From an uncultured Clostridia bacterium (lineage in GTDB: Bacteria; Bacillota; Clostridia; Oscillospirales; Oscillospiraceae), in the NCBI GenBank assembly GCA_947165595.1, contig CAMVAV010000001.1:1-64000 (forward strand): a stretch of DNA of 64,000 nt, in the 5' to 3' direction. Position 1 is the first letter of the stretch. Each line of letters begins with the position of its first letter. Positions 22,605-29,979 of the stretch are shown piece by piece. The notes under the pieces are model-generated. The model searched no databases, was not told where the DNA came from, and worked only from the letters and a program-made list of their open reading frames with translations. Both the position numbers and the translations under genes were made by a program.

Positions 22605-24773
22605 TCATTCCCCGGTCGTGACCGAGAGGATGACGACGACCACCGCGGCGGTGCCCGTGACGGGATTCACGGCGACCCGGCGCATGAAGGAGTGCACCGC
22701 GGCGTCTGGTCCCATCTTCTGATTCACCATGACCCGTTCCCCGCGCTCGGCGCATTGCTTCACCGCGATCGCGAAGGCGGAGTCGAGCTTGTCCCGCAGC
22801 TCGTCCAGGCGGAGCCTTTTGCCGCGGGGGTCCGTGTCAAACGCAAGCTTGACCAGCTCCTGATAGGACTTGTTGCAGCGGATGATCGACATCTCGTCCC
22901 CGTTTGCTTCAACGATCGCCATGGGCAGGGTGTCAAAATACTGCTTGAATTCATCGGCGTCCTCGTTTGCGGCGTGCGCGAGGTCGTAGAGGTTGATCCT
23001 GCCGATCGCGGCGTAGTAGCCCGCCTCGTCCGGGTTCTCGAAGCCGATCCGGCTCCCCTCCTCGTAGCGGCGCAGGATCTCCTCCATCGGGAGCGCCTCG
23101 CTGTAGTAGAAGCCCTGGAGCCGCGTGCAGCCGATCTCGCGCAGGAATTCGACCTGCTCCTCGTTCTCGACGCCCTCCGCCACCGTATCGATGCCGAGTC
23201 CGCTCGCCATCTTCATCAGCTCCGTGAGGATGATCCGGCTCTTTTCCGAGCGGTCGAACTGCTGCATGAACACCATGTCGAACTTGATGAGGTCGAAATG
23301 GATGTTCTGCAGCACGTCCAGCGAGGAGTAGCCGCTGCCGAAGTCGTCCATCCACACATGGAAGCCCAGTGCGATGAAGCGCTCCACCTGCTCCTTCATA
23401 AACGCGAAGTCGCTGCCGACCGTGCTCTCCGTGAGCTCGATCATCAGCATGTCGCGGCTGATGCCGGCCTCGTCCACTCTCCTGCGGACCTCCTCCACCA
23501 GATCGCAGACGTCGAAATCGGAGCGGGAGAAATTCACCGAGGACGGGACGACGTAAAGTCCTGCGTCCTTCAGCCGTCTCATCTTCTTCAAAACCTCATC
23601 CACCATGTAGAGGTCAAGCTTGTAGATGAGCTTGGTCTCCTCCAGCACCGGCGTGAATTCCGTCGGCAGGAAGGAGCCCCTCTCCGGGTCGATCCACCGC
23701 GCCAGCGCCTCCTCGTCGCAAACCTGCCCGTTCGCGGCGCGGATCACGGGCTGATAGTACGCCTGTATCCAGCCCTCGCCGAGCGCCCGGTCCAGGTTGT
23801 CGATGAAATACTGGCGCTGCGCCGACGCCGTCAGTATGGAGTCGGTAAAGTAGCGATAGGTGGAGAAATAGCTGCTGCGCATGGTATCGCACGCCGCCTT
23901 GGCACGGTCGCACGCGCCGCCCGTCTCCACCTCGGTGCCCTGCCACCTGTAAACGCCCACGCGGACGGGCAGCGTCATCCCGCCGTTGAGCTCCGCGCAC
24001 GCGGCGAACAGCTTCTCCAGCCGGCTGTCCAGATTTGCCCCGTCGGTGTACGCGGCAAAGTGGTCCCCGCCGAAGTGCGCGCAGTTCTCATTGCCGAAGC
24101 GCTGCGCCAGAAGCCGGGCAAACGCCTGGAGCAGCCGGTCGCCCTCCGCGAAGCCGTACCGTCGGTTGAAGGACTTCATGCGGCACAGGTCAAAAAACAG
24201 GATCACGGGCTGCATGCCCTCCGCCATAAGCGACACCCTGCCGAGCTCGGCAAGCTCGAAGAAATAGCCCATGTTCGGAAGTCCCGTGAGCGCGTCGTAA
24301 CAGCTGCGGCGCGTGATGCTCTCCTCGCGCAGCAGCTTGTTGAACGAGACGTTCAGCTCGTTCCCCGCGCCGCGGCCGCCCGGAGTATAGACCCCCTCGT
24401 TGGTATACCAGACGACCGCGAGCCGCGCGCCCGTCTCCGTATAGGTGTGCTCGCCCTGCGCGTGGATGACGATATAGTCCGAGCTGCTCCTCACCTTTGT
24501 GCGATAGACGACGTTGTACTCGCCGCCCTCGGTGGCGAAGCGGAACGCCGCGTCCGCGATCCGCGCCGCGTCGTCCGGATGGGTGTCGCGGTACATGTCG
24601 TTGTCCATCACGTCGTACGCCTGCGCGCGGTCCCGGTAGCCGAACAGGTTCATAAAGCCGGCGGACAGGACGAGCGTGACCACCCGCTTGTTGATAAACT
24701 GGTATACGGCAAAGGGGACGCGGGACTTTTCCAGCACCTCAAAGGCGCGCTTGTCATACTGATACTTCTCCAT
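22605..24773 (-). CDS. Cytosolic PAS-GGDEF-EAL protein (cyclic-di-GMP phosphodiesterase-like)
   Basis: The 722 residues contain an N-terminal PAS-like domain (about 10-120), a GGDEF domain (about 155-300), an EAL domain (about 320-570) and a further C-terminal PAS-like region (about 590-722). The GGDEF active site reads FGGDHFAAY, with His for Glu, so cyclase activity is doubtful. The EAL domain keeps EEALARW, NFSRSDF, MIELTES, DDFGSGYSS, IKFD and AEGVEN, so cyclic-di-GMP hydrolysis is likely. No membrane spans are seen. The ATG at 24773 is supported by GGAGGAGG, and a good sigma-A promoter lies 90 bases upstream. It is monocistronic. Confidence 0.9.
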   Translation of the reverse strand: MEKYQYDKRAFEVLEKSRVPFAVYQFINKRVVTLVLSAGFMNLFGYRDRAQAYDVMDNDMYRDTHPDDAARIADAAFRFATEGGEYNVVYRTKVRSSSDYIVIHAQGEHTYTETGARLAVVWYTNEGVYTPGGRGAGNELNVSFNKLLREESITRRSCYDALTGLPNMGYFFELAELGRVSLMAEGMQPVILFFDLCRMKSFNRRYGFAEGDRLLQAFARLLAQRFGNENCAHFGGDHFAAYTDGANLDSRLEKLFAACAELNGGMTLPVRVGVYRWQGTEVETGGACDRAKAACDTMRSSYFSTYRYFTDSILTASAQRQYFIDNLDRALGEGWIQAYYQPVIRAANGQVCDEEALARWIDPERGSFLPTEFTPVLEETKLIYKLDLYMVDEVLKKMRRLKDAGLYVVPSSVNFSRSDFDVCDLVEEVRRRVDEAGISRDMLMIELTESTVGSDFAFMKEQVERFIALGFHVWMDDFGSGYSSLDVLQNIHFDLIKFDMVFMQQFDRSEKSRIILTELMKMASGLGIDTVAEGVENEEQVEFLREIGCTRLQGFYYSEALPMEEILRRYEEGSRIGFENPDEAGYYAAIGRINLYDLAHAANEDADEFKQYFDTLPMAIVEANGDEMSIIRCNKSYQELVKLAFDTDPRGKRLRLDELRDKLDSAFAIAVKQCAERGERVMVNQKMGPDAAVHSFMRRVAVNPVTGTAAVVVVILSVTTGE

Positions 24774-24859
24774 AAGCCCTCCTCCGTTCGCCGCCGCGCC
24801 GGCCTCGGAAAACGCCGCCGAACCGCGTTTCAACCGTCCGTCCCTCTAAAAGATGTGCT

Positions 24860-24888
24860 ATTATACCTGATTTTTTCTTCCTTGGCAA
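24860..24888 (-). promoter_or_regulatory. Sigma-A promoter of the PAS-GGDEF-EAL gene
   Basis: On the minus strand TTGCCA (24883-24888), a 17-base spacer and TATAAT (24860-24865) predict a start near 24853 and a leader of about 80 bases. Confidence 0.75.
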
Positions 24889-24894
24889 GCTGAA

Positions 24895-24914
24895 TTTTGT
24901 TGAATTCAACAAAA
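24895..24914. repeat. Perfect 20-bp palindrome between the phosphoesterase and GGDEF/EAL genes
   Basis: TTTTGTTGAATTCAACAAAA is its own complement and sits six bases upstream of the -35 box at 24883-24888 and seven bases beyond the phosphoesterase stop. It could be an operator for the GGDEF/EAL gene or a weak terminator for the upstream gene. It lacks the GC-rich stem of the other terminators in the window. Confidence 0.7.
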
Positions 24915-24920
24915 ATTTTG

Positions 24921-25526
24921 TCAGGGATCGGGTCTCCGACATTCCAGCTCATACCGCTCGTAGGCGTTGAGGACCGTCGTCTCTCCCCGCGTAAGCGCGC
25001 GCGGCACATTGTACCCGTAATTCCGGTGGACGTGACCGTGGATGAAATAGCGCGGTCCGTACCGGTCGATCAGGTCCAGAAAGCACGCAAAGCCCCTGTG
25101 CGCGGCGTCCTCCGCGTCCCCGAGCCCCAGCGGCGGCGCGTGCGTGAGCACGATGTCGACGCCCCCGGCTTGCAGCAGCCGCAATCGCAGGCGGCGGATG
25201 CGCAGCGCCATCTCCCGCTCCGTGTACTGGTGCGGTCCGCCGCTGTAGCGGATGCTGCCGCCGAGGCCGAGGATGCGCAGCCCGCCCACGGTGACGAGTC
25301 TCCCGTCCACGCAGTCGCAGCCCTCGGGCGGGCGGCGGTCATAGTCCCCGTCGTGATTGCCGGGGACATAGAGCAGCGGACAGCACGCCATCGTGACCAG
25401 AAAGCTCAGGTACTGCGCGTCCAGATCGCCGCAGGCGAGGATCAGGTCGTAGTCGTCCAGCCGCCCGGGCTGATAGTAGTCCCAGAGGAACTTGCTCTCC
25501 GTGTCGGAGATCGCCAGCAGCTTCAC
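24921..25526 (-). CDS. Calcineurin-like metallophosphoesterase
   Basis: This 201-residue metallophosphoesterase has the five-block metal site: ISDTES (with Thr-Glu where DxH is usual), CGDLDAQYL, VPGNHDGDYD, LTHAPPLGLGD and HGHVHRNYG. The unusual first block removes the standard His ligand, as in a clostridial subgroup of these enzymes. It starts at a GTG overlapping the upstream stop as GTGA, so translation is tightly coupled to the BMP-family protein. The substrate is unknown; a nucleotide or phosphodiester is likely. A longer open frame extends into the neighbour's sequence but has no support. Confidence 0.85.
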   Translation of the reverse strand: MKLLAISDTESKFLWDYYQPGRLDDYDLILACGDLDAQYLSFLVTMACCPLLYVPGNHDGDYDRRPPEGCDCVDGRLVTVGGLRILGLGGSIRYSGGPHQYTEREMALRIRRLRLRLLQAGGVDIVLTHAPPLGLGDAEDAAHRGFACFLDLIDRYGPRYFIHGHVHRNYGYNVPRALTRGETTVLNAYERYELECRRPDP

Positions 25527-27475
25527 AGGATCGCGTCCTCCTTCTCGGGAGGGATCTTGTCCCGGTAAATGCCCTGCAGCCGCACGATGGCGCGCGAGCG
25601 CGGCAGCAGCTCGCCGTAGGAGGGGACGGTCCCGTCCACGCAGTCGCACAGCCAGTCCATATGCAGGATCTCCTCCGGCGAGAACCAGTGGAAGCCGTCG
25701 CTGCGCACGGCGCCGTCCTGCGAGCGGACAGGCCGGTCGAAGGGCAGGAGCGAGCCGTCCGCAATGCTGTGCCGCAGCAGCTCGACGAGCTGGCGCACGC
25801 CGTCGGGCAGGTCGTCGCGCAGCAGCACGTCCACGGCGCGGCTGTTCATTCCCCACCAGTAGTTGACCGCCCGCGGCACGCCGGAGCTGAACGCGTCCCA
25901 GCTCCCGTCCAGAATGCCGCGCACCAGCTTGACGTAGACGTTGCCCCAGTGCCAGTAGGGAGAGGCGACGCAGTAGTACGCGCCGTCCCAGACCTGACAG
26001 ACGCCCCAGGGCTCGCGCATGCGGTCGGGCGCCGGCACGTCGCGGTTGGAGATGACCTCCATCCCCTCCGCGGCGAGGCGCCCCATCGGATCGTCCTCCA
26101 CGCAGGACCAGCCCAGGCGGACGCGCGCGCCGGGATTCGTCATCTGCACGCCCAGCGCGAAGGCGTTGACGCTCGCCGGCACGCCGAAGATGGGGTTGCT
26201 GGCGACGTAGCCGATGCGCCCGCTCTTGCACATCGCGCCGGCGATCGCGCCGGTGATGAACTTCGCCTCGTAGATGCGGCTGTAATAGGTGCGGACGCCC
26301 GCGTAGGGCATGGACGCCGAGCAGTTGAGCACGCGGACGTTCGGATGCCTCGCCGCAAGCTTCCGGCACGCGCCGATGAGCGGCGGCTCCGTGGCAAAGA
26401 TCACCTGCGCGCCGTCCGTCACCGCCTGCTCCATCGCCTCCTCCGCCGCCAGCTCCGTCGTCGCGCCGCGGAAATTCTGCACCGTGACCTTGTCCCCCAT
26501 GACCGCCTCCAGATACTGCCGCCCGAGGTCGTGGGCGCGGCTCCAGTCGCTCTCCTCCGGCGTCAGGTGGCTGACGAAGGCGACGTTCAGGCGGTCGGGG
26601 AACACGCTTTTGACGATGCGGTTCAGCATGCCGGGCGTCTTTTCCGGCGTCTCGGTGCTGACCTCGATCGGCTCCCCCCGCGCGGAGACCTCGATGTCGG
26701 GCAGGACCGTGCGCAGGGATTTTGCCAGCTCCTTGTCCGAAGCGGTCTTCAGGTCCTCGAAGGGAAACACCTTGAGCCAGACGAGCAAAGCGTCCGCCGG
26801 GGTCATGCCCGGCGCGCCGATCTCCAGCGCCCGGCAGGCGTTTTCAAAGCGCGAAGCGGCTGTGAGAAAGCCCCGGCGCTCCTCCTCCGTCCAGACATGG
26901 TCCGGCTCGACGCCGAGCGCCGCCTGAAGCCTCGCAAAGCGTCCGGCGCGGCTGAAGCGCACCTGATAGAGCCCCGTGAGCTGCCACGCGTGCAAAAACT
27001 CATAGTACGCCTCGACCTCCGGGTCCTCCGTACGGACGGGCAGCAGGCGGATCACATAGGCGGGGATGACGGGCGCGTCGTAGCTCCTGAGCACGCTGAC
27101 GCGCTTGTTCCCCTCCTGCACGTAGAAGCGCCCGAGGTACTCGTAGCAGCGCACGGGCTCGCGGATGCCCTCGTCGCCCAGATGTGCCGCGCACAGCGAG
27201 ATCCACTTCGCGGCAAACTCCGTGTCCGCGTCCATCAGCGGCATGAAATCGGCGGCGAAGGCGTTCTGCCGCCCCGCCGTTTTGGTGCCCGCGATCAGCT
27301 CCGCGGGCACGTCGAGAAGCCCCAGCTCGACCCGTCCCGCGATGTCCGTATCGCCGACGCGCTCGTCCAGCGCCTCCGGGTAGGGGGAAAGCCCCTGCGC
27401 CGCGCGGCTCTTCGCGGTGGCGCGCCCCAGTTTGAGCGCCTGATTGTATTTCTCCGTCGCTTCCTGTCTGCTCAT
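25523..27475 (-). CDS. Cytosolic BMP-family ligand-binding protein with N-terminal ParB-like segment
   Basis: The 650-residue protein has no signal peptide or lipobox, unlike normal BMP/PnrA nucleoside-binding lipoproteins. Residues about 110-150 (FYVQEGNKRVSVLRSYDAP) resemble the ParB/sulfiredoxin nucleotide-binding fold. Residues about 290-560 are a BMP-type periplasmic-binding fold (LNVAFVSHLTPEESDWSRAH, AKFITGAIAGAMCKSGRIGYV). The tail, about 560-650, is unique. The ATG at 27475 is preceded by GGAAGGAG and the sigma-A promoter at 27529-27557. Coupling to a metallophosphoesterase suggests an intracellular nucleoside/nucleotide-sensing or salvage unit, but the function is unknown. Confidence 0.75.
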   Translation of the reverse strand: MSRQEATEKYNQALKLGRATAKSRAAQGLSPYPEALDERVGDTDIAGRVELGLLDVPAELIAGTKTAGRQNAFAADFMPLMDADTEFAAKWISLCAAHLGDEGIREPVRCYEYLGRFYVQEGNKRVSVLRSYDAPVIPAYVIRLLPVRTEDPEVEAYYEFLHAWQLTGLYQVRFSRAGRFARLQAALGVEPDHVWTEEERRGFLTAASRFENACRALEIGAPGMTPADALLVWLKVFPFEDLKTASDKELAKSLRTVLPDIEVSARGEPIEVSTETPEKTPGMLNRIVKSVFPDRLNVAFVSHLTPEESDWSRAHDLGRQYLEAVMGDKVTVQNFRGATTELAAEEAMEQAVTDGAQVIFATEPPLIGACRKLAARHPNVRVLNCSASMPYAGVRTYYSRIYEAKFITGAIAGAMCKSGRIGYVASNPIFGVPASVNAFALGVQMTNPGARVRLGWSCVEDDPMGRLAAEGMEVISNRDVPAPDRMREPWGVCQVWDGAYYCVASPYWHWGNVYVKLVRGILDGSWDAFSSGVPRAVNYWWGMNSRAVDVLLRDDLPDGVRQLVELLRHSIADGSLLPFDRPVRSQDGAVRSDGFHWFSPEEILHMDWLCDCVDGTVPSYGELLPRSRAIVRLQGIYRDKIPPEKEDAIL

Positions 27476-27528
27476 TCTGTCTCCTTCCCCGCCCGACGCG
27501 GCGGTCAACGCATCCGGAAGATGGAGCC

Positions 27529-27557
27529 ATCATACTCCAAACGCGGGCGAAAGGCAA
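27529..27557 (-). promoter_or_regulatory. Sigma-A promoter of the BMP-phosphoesterase operon
   Basis: Minus-strand TTGCCT (27552-27557), a 17-base spacer and TATGAT (27529-27534) lie about 54 bases before the ATG at 27475. Confidence 0.65.
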
Positions 27558-27609
27558 CCGGACGTTTTCGCCGGACCGCGTTTTGCCGCGTGCGCGGCCG
27601 CATTTCTGC

Positions 27610-27638
27610 TTGCAGAGCGGACAAACTGTTGCTATACT
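27610..27638 (+). promoter_or_regulatory. Sigma-A promoter of the LRR-VWA-MoxR operon, placing the start codon at the transcript start
   Basis: TTGCAG (27610-27615), a 17-base spacer and TATACT (27633-27638) are followed only six bases later by the ATG at 27645. Transcription would start at about 27645, so the mRNA should be leaderless. No SD lies before the ATG. Confidence 0.7.
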
Positions 27639-27644
27639 GGCGGC

Positions 27645-28613
27645 ATGGAAACATACATTGGTAGCAACAACTGGGCGCTGACGGTCCGCCGGGGAGCGGA
27701 GGGCGTGACGATCCTGCGCGCCGCCACCTGCGACGCGCGGGCGGCGCTGCCGGACGAGCTGTTCGGCCTCCCCGTGGTCGCGCTCGGCGACCGCGCCCTA
27801 GCCCCCGGCGCCGCGGAGGTCCCGGGCGAGCGGCTCCGGACCGCCGGCGCGCCCTGCGAGGGGGAGTGGGACAACCGCGCGCTGCGGGAGCTGACGCTGC
27901 CCGCCTCCCTGCGCGCCGCGGGAGATTACGCGCTGATGAACTGCCGCGCACTGCAAACGCTCCGGCTCACCGACCGCCCCGTCGCGTGGGGCGCGGGCGC
28001 GCTGATGAACTGCCGCGCGCTGAGCACGATCCTCATTGACCGCGCGGGCGGCGAGGCGGGCGGCGCAGCCGCCTATTTTTCGCTCGAGCTCAACCGCGAG
28101 CTGGACCTCGCAATCCTCGAGGGCGGGCGGACGGCGGCGCGGCTGGTCCTTCCGGAGTACTATGAGGAATACGAGGAAAACGGCCCCGCGCACCATTTCG
28201 ACTACAAGCTCCACGGCGCGGGGCAGCCGTACCATCAGGTATTCCGCGGCAAAACGCTGGACTATTCCGGCTACGACGCGCTGTGGCCGTGGTTCCTCAC
28301 CTGCGAGCACGAGCCGGAGACGGCGCTGCGCCTCGCGTGGTGGCGCGTCTGCTGCCCGGAGGGGCTTTCCGCCGGCGCGGAGGCACGCTACCGCGCGTAT
28401 CTCGCGGCGCACGCGGGAGAGGCGCTCGCCTTCGTGCTCACGCTGCGGGACACGGCGCTGCTGCGGCGGCTACTGGATTGCGTCGACTGCGACGCCGCGG
28501 CGCTTCGCGATGCTGCCGCGCTGGCGCGGGAGCGGAGCGACACCGCCGCCGTCGCGCTTTTGATGGACGAGCTGCACCGCCGGGGCGGCGCGGCAAGAAG
28601 CTTTGCGCTGTAG
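27645..28613 (+). CDS. Leucine-rich-repeat (BspA/LRR_5-like) protein of a MoxR-VWA module
   Basis: This 322-residue cytosolic protein has an N-terminal LRR_5/BspA-type segment (about 30-130). Two units read DYALMNCRALQTLRL and AGALMNCRALSTILI, and the DNA under the shared ALMNCRAL is nearly identical. The rest, about 140-322, is helical and Ala/Arg-rich with no family I recognise. There is no signal peptide or anchor, so unlike most BspA-like proteins it should stay inside. It is the first gene of an operon with a VWA protein (10 bases downstream) and a MoxR ATPase. A substrate-adaptor role for the ATPase complex is inferred. Confidence 0.75.
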   Translation: METYIGSNNWALTVRRGAEGVTILRAATCDARAALPDELFGLPVVALGDRALAPGAAEVPGERLRTAGAPCEGEWDNRALRELTLPASLRAAGDYALMNCRALQTLRLTDRPVAWGAGALMNCRALSTILIDRAGGEAGGAAAYFSLELNRELDLAILEGGRTAARLVLPEYYEEYEENGPAHHFDYKLHGAGQPYHQVFRGKTLDYSGYDALWPWFLTCEHEPETALRLAWWRVCCPEGLSAGAEARYRAYLAAHAGEALAFVLTLRDTALLRRLLDCVDCDAAALRDAAALARERSDTAAVALLMDELHRRGGAARSFAL

Positions 28614-28623
28614 AGGTGTGGGA

Positions 28624-29961
28624 TTGGACGCAAAACGGGTCAAAATCGGGCGGGACATTCTGTTCGCCGCGCGCAACGAGCTGTACATGGCGATGCCGTA
28701 CCTCGACGCGGCGCTCTGTTCGCTGCGCTTTGAGCCCAGCGGGGACACGACGCTGTCGCTCGCGACGGACGGCGAAACGCTCTATTACGACGGGCAGTTC
28801 CTCGCCGAGCGCTATCTGCGCGGCAGCGCGGCGGTCAACCGCGCGTATCTCCATGTGATCCTGCACTGTATGCTGCGCCACCTCGCCAAAAAGCGCGGGC
28901 ACGACGGCGCGCTGTGGGACCTCGCCTGCGACGTCGCGGTGGAGAGTATTCTGGACGCGCTCGCCTATCCCTGTCTCGGCACGGCGGCGGCGCCCGAGCG
29001 GCAGCGGCTCTACAACGCCTGCCGCGCGGAGAGGAGGGTGCTGACCGCCGAGGGAATCTACCGCCATCTTCTGCGCGAGCGGCTGTCGGAGTACGAGCTG
29101 GCGCGGCTCCAGCGGCAGTTTTTGCAGGACGACCACGGGCTCTGGGACCGGGACGGGGAGCGCGAGCGGAGCCGCCGGCAGGACGAGCGCTGGAAGAGCC
29201 TGTCCGGGCGCACGCAGACCGCGATGGAGACCGTCCTCGCGGGCAAGGCGGAGGGCGGCGAGGCCGTGCTGGAGCAGGTCCGCGTCTCCGCGCGGGACGA
29301 TGTGGACTACCGCGCCTTTCTCCGCCGCTTTGCCGCGCCGCGCGAGGTCCCGGCGGTGGACGGCGACGCCTTCGACTATATCTATTACACCTACGGGCTT
29401 TCCCACTACGGCAACATGCCGCTCGTCGAACCGCCGGAGACGCGGGAGGAACGGCGTATCGAACAGCTCGTCATCGCCGTCGACACGTCGCTTTCCACCA
29501 GCGGCGAGCCGGTGCGGGAGTTTCTGCGCAGCACCTACGCGATCCTGCGCTCCACGGAAACCTTTACCCGGCGGCTGGACATCCACATCATCCAGTGCGA
29601 CGATCAGGTGCGCTCGGACGTCGCCATCCGCAGCATGGACGAGCTGGAGGCGTATATGAACGCCTTCACGCTGTGCGGCGGCAGCGCCACGGACTTCCGC
29701 CCGGTGTTCGAGCACGTCGCGGCGGCGCAAGCGCGCGGCGAGCTGACGGAGCTGCGCGGTTTGATCTACTTCACCGACGGGATGGGCGTCTATCCGCGCA
29801 AGCGCCCGCCCTACGACGTCGCCTTCGTGCTGACGGAGGAGCCGCCCCCGTCGTTTCAAACGCCGCCGTGGGCGATCCGGCTGGTGCCGGAGCTTACGGA
29901 GCGCGCGAGCCGCGCCGCGGCGGACTGGGACGAGCCGCTCGACGCCATGCCGGAGCTGTAA
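28624..29961 (+). CDS. DUF2201-type metallopeptidase-like/VWA protein partner of MoxR
   Basis: This 445-residue protein pairs an N-terminal putative-metallopeptidase domain with a C-terminal von Willebrand A domain. In the first domain the helix expected to carry HExxH reads YLHVILHCMLRHLAKK, so the His ligands are retained but the catalytic Glu is not in the standard place. The VWA domain starts near residue 280 with the MIDAS motif AVDTSLSTSGE, has GGSATDFRP in the middle and ends with YFTDGMG. The start is taken as TTG at 28624 because AGAGGTG is five bases upstream; no early ATG exists before residue 22. It pairs with the MoxR gene 18 bases downstream. Confidence 0.82.
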   Translation: MDAKRVKIGRDILFAARNELYMAMPYLDAALCSLRFEPSGDTTLSLATDGETLYYDGQFLAERYLRGSAAVNRAYLHVILHCMLRHLAKKRGHDGALWDLACDVAVESILDALAYPCLGTAAAPERQRLYNACRAERRVLTAEGIYRHLLRERLSEYELARLQRQFLQDDHGLWDRDGERERSRRQDERWKSLSGRTQTAMETVLAGKAEGGEAVLEQVRVSARDDVDYRAFLRRFAAPREVPAVDGDAFDYIYYTYGLSHYGNMPLVEPPETREERRIEQLVIAVDTSLSTSGEPVREFLRSTYAILRSTETFTRRLDIHIIQCDDQVRSDVAIRSMDELEAYMNAFTLCGGSATDFRPVFEHVAAAQARGELTELRGLIYFTDGMGVYPRKRPPYDVAFVLTEEPPPSFQTPPWAIRLVPELTERASRAAADWDEPLDAMPEL

Positions 29962-29979
29962 GCGGCAAAGGAGAGTACC

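Noticed and set aside
24921..26369. Extended frame that appears to fuse a 280-residue N-terminus to the metallophosphoesterase
   Set aside because: The extra part lies in the BMP gene in another frame and looks like shadow coding. The GTG at 25526 with GTGA coupling explains the true start.
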